Shown: piece after piece, positions 10,310 through 18,165 of the stretch | How the letters are laid out: every line of letters starts with the position of its first letter | Numbering within the stretch: position 1 is the stretch's first letter | Assembly: GCF_000473265.1 (NCBI RefSeq) | Contig: NZ_KI421511.1 | Coordinates: 5,624,360-5,688,359, forward strand | Origin: Amycolatopsis thermoflava N1165 | GTDB taxonomy: Bacteria; Actinomycetota; Actinomycetes; Mycobacteriales; Pseudonocardiaceae | Reading direction: 5' to 3' | DNA: 64,000 nucleotides | Notes under the pieces: generated by a model | Told to the model about the DNA's origin: nothing | The model's database searches: none | What the model saw: only the letters and a program-made list of their open reading frames with translations | Made by a program: the position numbers and the translations under genes

Positions 10310-11125
10310 GTGGAGAAACCCCTGCTGATCGCGTCGGATGTGGACGGCACCCTGCTCGACCCCATGGAACGGATGTCCCCCCGCACCGCCGCCGTGCTGC
10401 GTCGGGCCACCGACGCGGGGATCCCGGTCGTGCTCGCCACCGGCCGCCCGCCGCGCTGGATCCCGTCCGTCGCGCAGGCCGGGGGCCTGACCGGTTACGC
10501 GGTGTGCGCGAACGGCGCCGTGCTGTACGACATCGGCGCGGACGAGGTGGTCGGGGTGCACGGCGCGCTGGAGCCGATGATGCTCAACGACGCCGTGCAC
10601 GAGCTGACGAAGGCGCTGCCGGGCGCCGGGTTCGCCGCCGAACGGGTCGGCCGCCGCGCGCTCGACCCCGACGTCGAGCACCTGGTGGTCGAGCACGGCT
10701 ACCACAACCCGTGGGGCGACGGCGAGGGCGTGCCGGTGTCCCGGGCCGAGATCGTCGGACGGCCCGCGGTGAAACTGCTGGTCAGCCACCCGGACATGAC
10801 GTCGGACGAGATGGCGCGGGCGGCGCGCGCGGTGCTCGACGAGTCCGTGGACATCACGTTCTCCGCGAGCGGCGGGCTGATCGAGATCGCGGCGCACGGC
10901 ATCACGAAGGCGACCGGGCTCGCCGAGGTGGCCGAGCGGTTCGGCGTGCCGGTCGAGCGAATCATCGCGTTCGGCGACATGCCCAACGACCTGGAGATGC
11001 TCAAGTGGGCCGGGCACGGCGTGGCGATGGCGAACGCGCACCCCGACGTGCTGGCGATCGCGGACGAGGTGACGAGCCCGAACAGCGAGGACGGCGTCGC
11101 GCAGGTCCTCGAGCGCTGGTTCTAG
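10310..11125 (+). CDS. HAD-superfamily phosphatase, Cof type
   Basis: A 271-residue soluble hydrolase with HAD motif I IASDVDGTLLDP (both Asp residues), motif II Thr in LATGRPPRW, the motif III lysine around RPAVKLLVS, and motif IV FGDMPNDLEML. The C2-type cap between motifs II and III marks the Cof/YidA group, which dephosphorylates sugar phosphates or cofactors. The GTG start (VEKPLLIASD) fits the family. The frame extends far upstream opposite the LLM gene and that part is rejected. It converges with the AftB-like gene, the two overlapping by 4 bases. Confidence 0.92.
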   Translation: MEKPLLIASDVDGTLLDPMERMSPRTAAVLRRATDAGIPVVLATGRPPRWIPSVAQAGGLTGYAVCANGAVLYDIGADEVVGVHGALEPMMLNDAVHELTKALPGAGFAAERVGRRALDPDVEHLVVEHGYHNPWGDGEGVPVSRAEIVGRPAVKLLVSHPDMTSDEMARAARAVLDESVDITFSASGGLIEIAAHGITKATGLAEVAERFGVPVERIIAFGDMPNDLEMLKWAGHGVAMANAHPDVLAIADEVTSPNSEDGVAQVLERWF

Positions 11126-12459
11126 GGGCAGGGCACGTACGTCAGCCGTTGGTCGGCGGAGAGCTGGGACAGCAGGCGGGACTCGCTGTCGGCGCGCAGG
11201 TACAGCGTCAGCCAGCCCAGCCCGGCGCGCTGGAAGGTGGCGACCTCGTAGCGCTGCGCGTACTTCTCCGCGATCCCGCAGTCCTGCGCCGGTGAGTACC
11301 AGGCCAGCGGCGCGGCGAGCACCGGCAGGCCGAAGAGCGCGACCGGCGCGTACTCGTCCTCGGAAGCGGGCCCGGTGACGCCCGTGATCATCATCCGCGG
11401 GCCGGCGCGGTAGGCCAGCGCGGCGTTGCCGAAGGTGTCGATGTTCGAGCCGGACGGCAGGCGGTCACGCAGCCAGTGACCGATCTCCGTGGTCTGCGCC
11501 ATCCGCTGGCGGTCGACGTGCACGACCTGCTGCGCGGCGAACGCGGCCGGCACGCTGACCGCGCACAGCACGAGCGCGACCACGGGCACGACGCGCCGCT
11601 CGGCCAGCCGCCGCCGGGGCCGCGGCGACGGGCGGTTGCTCGTTCTGCCGGACGCCACGGCCACGCCCACCGCGGCCAGTGCGCACAGCAGGAAGCCGTA
11701 CGGCAGGTGGGACGACGCGGGCCAGCCGCTCCGGGGGTGCCCGTAGTAGGTCGCCTCCCAGGCCCACCACGGCACGAGGAACACCAGCGCGCCCAGCAGG
11801 TAGCCGGCGGGACCCCACCAGCTCGACCGGCGCCGCACCGCCGCCGTCAGCAGCCAGACCTCGCCGAGCAGCGCGAACACCACGCCGTCGGAGCGGGTCA
11901 TCACGGCCAGCGCGGCGAGCACGCCGGCGACCACCGGGTGGCCGGTGACCAGGGCCAGGCACCCGGCCAGCACGAGCAGAACGAACAGCGGTGTCTCGGT
12001 GCCGGCCAGCCCGTGCGCGGCGAGCAGGCTGGCGCCCGCGGTGAGCAGCGCCGCGACGATCCCGGCGTTGTTCGTGAACCGCTTCGCCAGCAGGTACGCC
12101 ACGACGACACAGCCGAGCGCGCACGCGACGCCCAGCACGACCGCGCCGGCGACGACGTCCGCACCGAACAACGCCCGCGGCAGCGTGACCAGCACCAGCC
12201 ACAGGAAGTTCGGCAGGCCCTGGGTGCGCTCGCCGATCGTGTAGACGGCGCCGTAGCCCTCGGCCATGTTGCGGGCGTAGCGGAACGTGACGAACGCGTC
12301 GTCCGGCACCGTGGCCACGACGAGCTGCAGGACCAGGGCGAACACGAGAACGAGGAACAGGATCCAGCCCCGGCTCGCACGCTGCGTCGGGACGCGCGGC
12401 CACGCCGCGATCACCACCCCCGCCAGCGCCAGCCACGCGGCGACCAGGGCACCAGGCAC
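11122..12459 (-). CDS. AftB/ZomB-like GT-C membrane protein
   Basis: A 445-residue polytopic protein with the exoplasmic acidic motif TVPDDAFVTFRYARN (Asp53, Asp54), then GYGAVYTIGERTQGLPNFLW. This pattern is shared with mycobacterial AftB, the terminal beta-1,2-arabinofuranosyltransferase. It is shorter than AftB (about 630), mainly in the C-terminal soluble part, so orthology is uncertain. A role in capping arabinan with decaprenyl-phosphoryl-arabinose as donor is inferred from the motif and the nearby cell-wall genes. The GTG start follows a clear GGAGGGTGAGAG ribosome site. Confidence 0.75.
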   Translation of the reverse strand: MPGALVAAWLALAGVVIAAWPRVPTQRASRGWILFLVLVFALVLQLVVATVPDDAFVTFRYARNMAEGYGAVYTIGERTQGLPNFLWLVLVTLPRALFGADVVAGAVVLGVACALGCVVVAYLLAKRFTNNAGIVAALLTAGASLLAAHGLAGTETPLFVLLVLAGCLALVTGHPVVAGVLAALAVMTRSDGVVFALLGEVWLLTAAVRRRSSWWGPAGYLLGALVFLVPWWAWEATYYGHPRSGWPASSHLPYGFLLCALAAVGVAVASGRTSNRPSPRPRRRLAERRVVPVVALVLCAVSVPAAFAAQQVVHVDRQRMAQTTEIGHWLRDRLPSGSNIDTFGNAALAYRAGPRMMITGVTGPASEDEYAPVALFGLPVLAAPLAWYSPAQDCGIAEKYAQRYEVATFQRAGLGWLTLYLRADSESRLLSQLSADQRLTYVPCP

Positions 12460-12462
12460 CTC

Positions 12463-12806
12463 TCACCCTCCGTGACGCCGCTCCACCCTTGCCGTAGGTA
12501 TCGCTCCCGGGGCCGGATTGTTTCGTCGCTGAGACATTTCGGGGGGTGCTGGGTGGGGTGGGCGTGGGCGGCCGCGGTGGTGGAAGGGGGTGCGGGGCCC
12601 GCTCGCGAGGCGAGCGCCTGCTCGGCCGATGCCGTGCCGGTGCAGGGCACGGCCCGCGCACGCGGATCGGGCCAGGCCGGCCGAAGCCGCATCGGCGCAG
12701 GCCCGGGGTAGTTGAGGCAGGCGAGCCCCCGCAGCAGCGGGGCCAGGCGGCGGGAGGCGGGGCAAGCGGGCGCAGGTCGAGGGTCGGCTGCCCGCCCCGC
12801 GCCCGA
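12463..12806. other. Gene-free interval with two hairpins
   Basis: No credible gene is seen. Two stem-loops follow the minus-strand ligase gene: CGCTCGC/GCGAGCG at 12600-12616 and GCCGTGCC/GGCACGGC at 12631-12653. They have no T-run and may act as weak terminators. The promoter of the AftB-like gene should lie in the lower-coordinate part. Confidence 0.45.
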
Positions 12807-14204
12807 TCAGACCTGGTCTTCCAGCGCCTGGTAGTCGATCTTGCCGCTGGCCAGCAGCGGGATCGTGTCGATCGGGCGGACGTCGAAGCCCGATGCGTGC
12901 AGGTGCAGCCGGTCGGAGAGCGCGTGTGACGCCGCCTTGCAGGTGTCGGCCTCGGCGCCCTCCGCGAAGAGCACCACCTTGTCGTCGGCCGCGACGGCGG
13001 CCACGATGTCGATCCCCAGGCCCGTCGCGCGCGTCGCGGCCTCCAGGTCGTCCAGGCTGATCCGGTTGCCGAAGACCTTGCCGATCCGCTTGAGCCGCCC
13101 GGTGACGAACAGGAAACCCTCCTCGTCGAGGTACCCGAGGTCGCCGGTGGGCAGCACGCCGCCGCATTCGTCGCCCAGCGCCAGCTCCTCCGCGCTCGAG
13201 GCGTAGCCCATCATCACGTTCGGCCCGCGGTAGACGATCTCGCCGGTGATCTTGGGGTGCGTGGTGTCGCCGCCGTCCGGGCGGCGGATCGCGAACTGCC
13301 CGCCGGGCAGCGCGGGCCCCACCGAGCCGATCTTCTCCGCCAGCCGCTCCGACGGCATGATCGCCATCCGCGGCGCCGCCTCGGTCTGGCCGTACATCAC
13401 GAACATCCGCCCGCCCGCCGACCGCATCAACGTGTCGAACTCGGCGATCAGCTCCGGTCGCATCCGGCCGCCGGCCTGGGTGAGCGTGTGCACGCCCGGG
13501 TTCGCGGCCGGGTCGAACCGCAACCGCCGCAACATCTCGTAGTGGTAGGGCACCCCGGCGACCGACGTGCACTCGTGCGCGGCCACCGTGTCCCAGAACC
13601 CGCGGCCGAGGATGCCCTCCCGCTCGACCACCACCGTCGCGCCGCTGACCAGGTGCGAGTTGAGCACCGACAGGCCGTACGCGTAGTGCAGCGGCAGCGT
13701 GGTCGGCGCGACCTCGCGCTCGTCGATACCCAGCACGTCGGCGATCGCGTGCGCGTTGGTCAGGATCGCCTTGCGGGACAACCGCACCAGCTTCGGGTTG
13801 CCGGTCGAGCCGCTGGTCGGCAGCAACACGGCGAGGTCACCGTGCGGACGCACCCCGTCCGGGTCCAGGCGCAGCCACTTCCCCCCGGCGGCCCGGTACC
13901 CGGCCGGCGGCTCGGCGGCGGGCGCGTCGAGCACTGCCGACGGGCGGAACCGCTCGATCAGGCGGGCGAGCACCGGGACGTCGAGCGCCGGGTCGAACAG
14001 CGCCACCGCGCGCCCGGCCTGCACCGCCGCGACGTAGGTGAGCACCCCGCTCAGGTCGACGCCGGTGCGGGCGAACAGCACGCCGTCCGGCAGGGCCGCG
14101 AGCTCGTCGGCCCGCCGTTCGACCTCGGTGATCAGCGCCGGGCCGTCGAGGACGGCGCCGGTTTCGGCGTCGACGATCCGGGCGCCGGGAGCCAGCAGGG
14201 TCAC
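12807..14204 (-). CDS. AMP-forming acyl/aryl-CoA ligase-like enzyme
   Basis: A 465-residue ANL-superfamily enzyme. The phosphate-binding loop is LLPTSGSTGNPKLVRLSRKA, the A5 motif is MYGQTEAAPRMA, the A7 Asp is in LPTGDLGYLDEEGFLFVTGRLKRIGK, and the catalytic C-terminal lysine is in LLASGKIDY. It adenylates a carboxylate; the partner may be CoA or a carrier protein. The GTG start (VTLLAPGARIV) matches the family length, which is rather short. It is divergent from a DegT-type aminotransferase, so the pair may activate an amino or hydroxy acid for a small specialised product. Substrate unknown. Confidence 0.85.
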   Translation of the reverse strand: MTLLAPGARIVDAETGAVLDGPALITEVERRADELAALPDGVLFARTGVDLSGVLTYVAAVQAGRAVALFDPALDVPVLARLIERFRPSAVLDAPAAEPPAGYRAAGGKWLRLDPDGVRPHGDLAVLLPTSGSTGNPKLVRLSRKAILTNAHAIADVLGIDEREVAPTTLPLHYAYGLSVLNSHLVSGATVVVEREGILGRGFWDTVAAHECTSVAGVPYHYEMLRRLRFDPAANPGVHTLTQAGGRMRPELIAEFDTLMRSAGGRMFVMYGQTEAAPRMAIMPSERLAEKIGSVGPALPGGQFAIRRPDGGDTTHPKITGEIVYRGPNVMMGYASSAEELALGDECGGVLPTGDLGYLDEEGFLFVTGRLKRIGKVFGNRISLDDLEAATRATGLGIDIVAAVAADDKVVLFAEGAEADTCKAASHALSDRLHLHASGFDVRPIDTIPLLASGKIDYQALEDQV

Positions 14205-14328
14205 CGGAGCACGCCTTCCGGTCGGGCCGGACCTGCACCAGTCGGGTGGATGCGGTTTACCACGCGGGATCCATTCGTACAGTCTTACGGACGCCTGAGC
14301 CGAACACAGTAAAGGAAACGCCGAGCCG

Positions 14329-15390
14329 ATGATCCCCGTCACCGCGGTCGACGTCCGCGATGCCGAATCCCTCGTGGTGGAGGTGCTGCGGTCGGGAACG
14401 CTCACGCAGGGCCCGGTGGTCGCCCGCTTCGAGGACGCCTTCGCCCGCGCCGCCGGCACCGCCCACGCGGTCGCCGTGAGCAGCGGGACCGCCGCCGTCG
14501 CCGCCGCGCTGGAGGCCCTCGGGCTGGGCCCCGGCGACGAGGTGATCACGTCGCCGTTCACCTCCGCCGCGACACTCGCCGCGATCCTCCGGACCGGCGC
14601 GACCGTCCGCTTCGCCGACATCACCCGCGACGACTTCGCGGTCGACCCGGACGCGGTCGCGGCCGAAATCACGCCGGAGACCCGCGTGATCCTCCCGGTC
14701 CACCCCCACGGCCAGGCCGCCGACCTGGGCAAGCTCGCCCCGCTGGCCGAGGAACACGGGCTGCACCTGGTGGAGGACGCGGCCCAGGCGCTCGGCGCGA
14801 CCTTCGCCGGGCGGGCGGCCGGGTCGTTCGGCGTCGGCTGCTTTTCGTTGTCCGCCAACAAGATCGTGACCACCGGCGAGGGCGGGGTGGTCACCACTGA
14901 CGACGCCGCGCTGGCCGATCGCCTGCGCCTGCTGCGCGACCACCGCATGTCCGAGCTGCACGCCGCCGTCGGCGTCCCGCAGCTGGACCGGCTGGACGAG
15001 CTGCTCGCGGCGCGGCGGCGCAACGCGCGGCAGCTGTCCGTCGGCCTGGCCGGCACGCCCGGGCTCACGGTGCCCGCCGAGCTGCCCGGTCGCGAGCACG
15101 CGTGGCACCGGTACAGCGTGCTGATCGGCCCGCACGCGATGCTCGCCCGCGACGAACTGGTCGCCGAACTGGCCCAGCGCGGGGTCGAAACCGAGGTGCA
15201 CCACCCGAAGCTGGTGTTCGACCACGACCGCTTCCGCGAGCACCCGCAGATCCCGGCGGTGTCCCGGCGGGACTTCCCGGTCGCGTTGAAGGTCACCGAG
15301 GAGGTCCTGTCGCTGCCGGTGCACCCCGCGCTCTCCGAGGCGGACGTGGACACCGTCGTGCGCGAGGTGCGCGAGGCGCTCGGCGCCTGA
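14329..15390 (+). CDS. DegT/DnrJ/EryC1/StrS-family PLP aminotransferase
   Basis: A 353-residue PLP enzyme of the sugar-aminotransferase family. It has LTQGPVVARFEDAFA near the N-terminus, AVSSGTAAVAAALEALGLGP, the PLP Asp in HLVEDAAQALGA, and the Schiff-base lysine in SLSANKIVTTGEGGVVTTDD. The usual substrate is a keto-sugar nucleotide, but some members act on other ketones. It is somewhat short for the family (usually 370-400). It shares a 124-base intergenic region with the divergent AMP-ligase. No sugar-nucleotide genes are adjacent, so a complete deoxyaminosugar pathway is not supported. Confidence 0.9.
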   Translation: MIPVTAVDVRDAESLVVEVLRSGTLTQGPVVARFEDAFARAAGTAHAVAVSSGTAAVAAALEALGLGPGDEVITSPFTSAATLAAILRTGATVRFADITRDDFAVDPDAVAAEITPETRVILPVHPHGQAADLGKLAPLAEEHGLHLVEDAAQALGATFAGRAAGSFGVGCFSLSANKIVTTGEGGVVTTDDAALADRLRLLRDHRMSELHAAVGVPQLDRLDELLAARRRNARQLSVGLAGTPGLTVPAELPGREHAWHRYSVLIGPHAMLARDELVAELAQRGVETEVHHPKLVFDHDRFREHPQIPAVSRRDFPVALKVTEEVLSLPVHPALSEADVDTVVREVREALGA

Positions 15391-15500
15391 CCTCCGCTGT
15401 CCGATGTGGACGGCGACGGCACGGCGCGGGGTTTTCTCAGGCAATTCTTGGGTACCACGGATTAGCATGGGGTTTGCCCTGTAATGCGGACAGGGCCCCT

Positions 15501-15537
15501 GGGATCCAGCGGGCGGGCGGAACGCCCGCTGGATCCC
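15501..15537. terminator. Strong bidirectional hairpin between convergent genes
   Basis: A perfect 15-bp stem, GGGATCCAGCGGGCG (15501-15515) with CGCCCGCTGGATCCC (15523-15537), and a 7-base loop. It lies between the end of the aminotransferase and the minus-strand secreted protein, so it can terminate both. A second small stem, CCCTGT/ACAGGG, sits just before it at about 15477-15495. Confidence 0.75.
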
Positions 15538-15562
15538 CTTCGCCTCCCGCACCGGGAGGAGT

Positions 15563-16360
15563 CTATTCGTCCGTTCGGCGCAAAATCCAGGTCCGGCCGA
15601 GCTGGATTCCCACGAGCGCGATGAGCAGCGCGGCGAGGATCGCCGGGCTCTCCCACGGCCGCGGGTCGTCCGCGGGCGGCGCCGCGGCCGTCGTTCCCGC
15701 GCGGGATCGTCCCAGCGCCACCGTGTCGAACTGCGCCTGTGGGACGGTGCTCTGCACGTCGTAGTGCAACCCGGGCGCGGGGGCCGCGGCGGGCGGGCCG
15801 GCCGGGCCGTCGCCCTGGTACGGCGACGGCCCGGGCGGCGCCCCTCCCCCGGCCGGGCCGCCCGCGGGCAGCGAGAACTCCGGCGGGGCGAGCGTGGGCG
15901 GTGGGGGCGGTGATGGCGGTGGCGGCGCAGGCGGCGGGTCGACGCGCGGCGCTTCGGCCGGCACCGCGGTGATGCGGCAGGTTCCGGCCAGCAGGCCGTG
16001 CACCGGGCCGACGAGCGCGTCGAGCACCGGGCCGACCACCGAGATGCCGGTGAGCCGCGCGAGCACGGCGTCGGCGATGACATCCCCGGCGATCCCGGCC
16101 GGGCCGGCCGCGGGCAGCACGATCGGCGGGGTCGCGCGCCAGGCCGTCTCGAACGCGGGCACCAGGACGTTCAACGGGTCCAGCGGAGTCAGCACGGACA
16201 CCACCGGGTCGAGCACCGCGAGCGGGCTCAGCGCGAGCTCGTCGCCTTCGGTGACGGTGGCGACGCAGCTGTCCAGAACCCGCGCCTCGGCCCGCGCGGC
16301 GGGTGCGGCCAGCAGACCGAACGCCAGCGCGCCGGCCACGATCGCGGCACGGGCCCTCAC
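15563..16360 (-). CDS. Secreted Pro-rich protein with C-terminal membrane anchor (RTW paralog 1)
   Basis: A 265-residue protein of no known family. It has a signal peptide (about residues 1-25, ending AARAEA) and a small exported domain with two cysteines (Cys32, Cys128) that could form a disulfide. A Pro-rich linker covers about 136-230, and a hydrophobic helix (about 238-256) is followed by RTWILRR. The layout is that of an envelope protein projecting outward from the membrane. It has a paralog at 26812-27513 with the same two-Cys domain and the same RTW tail. The GTG start overlaps the MmpS-like stop (GTGA), so the two are coupled. Confidence 0.75.
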   Translation of the reverse strand: MRARAAIVAGALAFGLLAAPAARAEARVLDSCVATVTEGDELALSPLAVLDPVVSVLTPLDPLNVLVPAFETAWRATPPIVLPAAGPAGIAGDVIADAVLARLTGISVVGPVLDALVGPVHGLLAGTCRITAVPAEAPRVDPPPAPPPPSPPPPPTLAPPEFSLPAGGPAGGGAPPGPSPYQGDGPAGPPAAAPAPGLHYDVQSTVPQAQFDTVALGRSRAGTTAAAPPADDPRPWESPAILAALLIALVGIQLGRTWILRRTDE

Positions 16361-16785
16361 GGCCGGATCACCGAGGAACAGGAGACGGAGGTCCAGCCGT
16401 CCGGGGCGTCCGCGGTGTGCACGACGACGCCGTCCACAGAAACGGAGCAGCCGACCGGGCTGGCCGCCGTCACCTGGGCCACGCCGAGCGCGGGGCCGAC
16501 TTCGAGGTCCAGCTCCAGCCGCCACGGCAGGGGCACGTCGCGCAGCGTCTCGGTGCGGTTGACGCCGTCGGTGACGTACCGGATCTCCGGCGCGGAACCG
16601 GAACCGGTGACCTCGTAGACGACCCGGTGCGCGCTGCGCGGCAGCTCGAAGGACGTGCGGCTGAGCGGCTGACCGGTGCTCAGCGCCTGCAACGCGGTGG
16701 CCGCGCCAACGGGGACGACGGCGGCGCCGATCAGCCACGGCAGCCACCACGTCCGCCGGGCGATCCGCGTGGCCGTGTCCCTCAT
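16357..16785 (-). CDS. MmpS-like membrane-anchored protein
   Basis: A 142-residue protein with one N-terminal membrane helix (about 13-35) and an exported beta-rich domain. The pattern HRVVYEVTGSGSAPEIRYVT, then LPWRLELDL, then CSVSVDGVVVHT matches the MmpS/transport-accessory fold. In mycobacteria MmpS proteins partner MmpL exporters, but no MmpL gene is nearby. Here it is translationally coupled to a secreted Pro-rich protein instead. Two palindromic GGAAGCATTTCC-like sites lie about 110-160 bases upstream of its start. Confidence 0.7.
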   Translation of the reverse strand: MRDTATRIARRTWWLPWLIGAAVVPVGAATALQALSTGQPLSRTSFELPRSAHRVVYEVTGSGSAPEIRYVTDGVNRTETLRDVPLPWRLELDLEVGPALGVAQVTAASPVGCSVSVDGVVVHTADAPDGWTSVSCSSVIRP

Positions 16786-16895
16786 CGTGCTCGCTTTCTT
16801 GGACGCTTCTCAGGTTCGATCCGGACGGATGTGGAAACCTGGGGAGCGTCATCCTGGCACGCGCGTCGGCAGGCTGACCAGCCTCGCCGATCGGC

Positions 16896-16912
16896 CCGGG
16901 AAGCATTTCCGG
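16896..16912. promoter_or_regulatory. Palindromic site 1 (CCGGGAAGCATTTCCGG)
   Basis: An imperfect 17-base palindrome with arms CCGG-AA and TT-CCGG. It starts exactly 33 bases before site 2, about three helical turns, as expected for cooperative binding on one DNA face. An operator role is inferred. Confidence 0.55.
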
Positions 16913-16928
16913 AAATACGCGTTCACGT

Positions 16929-16944
16929 CCGGGAAACATTTCCG
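16929..16944. promoter_or_regulatory. Palindromic site 2 (CCGGGAAACATTTCCG)
   Basis: The second copy of the site, with core GGAAACATTTCC. It is followed by GCCGG, so the CCGG arm is displaced by two bases. It lies between the divergent MmpS-like and HTH genes. Confidence 0.55.
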
Positions 16945-17140
16945 CCGGACGCATTCGCGCAGGCTGCGGGCCCGTTCCCCACGGCGGGGACCGAACGGGC
17001 ACACGGACCCGAACCGGGCCGGCCCGCCGCACCTCCGGCCCTGGTGAGGCAAATACCTACCAGTCCACTCGCGACCGCCGCTGGGCGCGGGACGACCGGG
17101 TGGCACCCATATGCCTCACCCGCGCAAGGCCATCACTTTC

Positions 17141-17156
17141 CCGGAAAAATTTCCGG
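17141..17156. promoter_or_regulatory. Palindromic site 3 (CCGGAAAAATTTCCGG)
   Basis: The best copy: perfect 7-base arms CCGGAAA and TTTCCGG around AA. It is the copy nearest the HTH gene, about 120 bases before the leader frame, so autoregulation by the HTH protein is a natural hypothesis. Confidence 0.6.
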
Positions 17157-17276
17157 CACCTCTTGTGATCGGCACTTAACGATGAGGCCATCCGGCCGAC
17201 ACACCCGGCGTCGTAATGTCCGTTGTGCCCGTGATCCTTCCGCCATCCCGGGCATCGAATTGCAGAAAGGGAGACG

Positions 17277-17348
17277 ATGCGCGCACCGCATTTGCCGCGC
17301 ACGTGGTGCCCGTGGCCACCCGCAGGGGCACACCATGACGACACGTGA
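17277..17348 (+). CDS. Possible 23-residue leader peptide overlapping the HTH start
   Basis: An ATG with a strong upstream AAAGGGAG ribosome site opens a 23-codon frame beginning MRAPHLPRTWCPW. It stops 14 bases inside the HTH gene in another frame. Its first codons are nearly identical to the start of the downstream YcnI gene (18 identical bases, TGCGCGCACCGCATTTGC). It may be a leader for translational coupling, or the remnant of a ycnI start copied with the module. No protein evidence; speculative. Confidence 0.3.
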   Translation: MRAPHLPRTWCPWPPAGAHHDDT

Positions 17349-18165
17349 CGCCCGCAGCCTGTCCCCCGACGCGCTGGAGGCCCTGCGCCGCCGTGCGGTG
17401 GCCGCCGTCGAGGCCGGGGTGTCCCGGTCGGAGGTGGCGCGCCTGTTCGGCGTGTCCCGCAAGACCGTCGGCGCCTGGGTGCTCGCCTACCGGCGCGAGG
17501 GCGAGGACGCCTTCCGCCCCAAGACCCGCGGCCGCCGCCCCGGTGAGCAGCTCGCGCTCTCGCCGGCGCAACAGGCGTGGACCATCAAGACGATCATCAG
17601 CGGGACGCCCGACCAGTACGGTCTCCGGCACCGGCTGTGGAGCCGCCCCGCCGTGGTGGAACTCGTCAACCGCGAGTTCCGGATCCTGCTGAGCCCGGCG
17701 ACCGTCGGGCACTACCTGGTGCGGTGGGGCCTGATCGACGAGCCGTACCTGCAGGAGATGATGCGCAGCCGCGTCACCGCGACGGTGCCCAGGCCGCGCG
17801 GCGTCCCGGCGACCGCCGAGGAGTGGATCCCGGAGGCGGAGGTGCTGTGGGTGGCGTGGACGCGGCCGCACGCGCCCGCCGACCGCCGCGCGGTGTCGCG
17901 GCAGAACCTGATGTCCGGGTTCCGCAACTACTTCGGCGACGTCAACGTGCTGATCGCGATGTCCAACCGGGGGGTGGTGCACTTCCGGGCCGGGCTTGGC
18001 CCGTTCGACACCCCGCACGCGGAGGACTTCCTGCACCGGCTGATGCGCCAGCTCGGGCGGCCGCTGAACGTCGTGGTGTGCCGGTGGCCGCTGCAGCACT
18101 ACGAGATGCTGCAGGCCTGGCCGCGGCGGCACTCCGGGCGCATCTCCGTGCGCTTCAGCCTCTGA
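17335..18165 (+). CDS. HTH protein derived from an IS630-type transposase, catalytic residues lost (copy 1)
   Basis: A 276-residue protein with an N-terminal HTH (about 16-55, VSRSEVARLFGVSRKTVGAW) and a second winged-helix part (about 75-135) of the IS630 transposase type. A C-terminal remnant of the DDE domain spans about 165-260. Where IS630 enzymes have Asp in VDE and LVLD, this protein reads VLWVAW and NVVVCRW, so both catalytic acids appear missing. There are no flanking inverted repeats. It is therefore probably a DNA-binding regulator rather than a transposase. A paralog at 27856-28536 is coupled to a copper operon. The 3' end overlaps the convergent MFS gene by 11 bases. Confidence 0.75.
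   Translation: MTTRDARSLSPDALEALRRRAVAAVEAGVSRSEVARLFGVSRKTVGAWVLAYRREGEDAFRPKTRGRRPGEQLALSPAQQAWTIKTIISGTPDQYGLRHRLWSRPAVVELVNREFRILLSPATVGHYLVRWGLIDEPYLQEMMRSRVTATVPRPRGVPATAEEWIPEAEVLWVAWTRPHAPADRRAVSRQNLMSGFRNYFGDVNVLIAMSNRGVVHFRAGLGPFDTPHAEDFLHRLMRQLGRPLNVVVCRWPLQHYEMLQAWPRRHSGRISVRFSL

Larger units (their letters stand above)
16786..17334. other. Divergent control region between the MmpS-like gene and the HTH gene
   Basis: There is no full-length gene in about 550 bases. The interval has lower GC than its flanks and three copies of a CCGGRAA-n-TTTCCGG type palindrome. An AGGCAAATACCTACC segment lies around 17047-17061. A short leader frame with a good ribosome site ends over the HTH start. 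This is consistent with a divergent regulatory region controlled by an HTH protein. Confidence 0.6.

Noticed and set aside
14205-15458. N-terminal extension of the AMP-ligase to 883 residues
   Set aside because: The extra part is antisense to the DegT-type aminotransferase gene, Ser/Arg/Thr-rich and domain-free. The GTG at 14204 matches the ligase family.
17335-18165. Active IS630 insertion sequence
   Set aside because: No terminal inverted repeats or TA duplication are seen, the catalytic acids are missing, and a paralog is built into an operon by a TGATG overlap.
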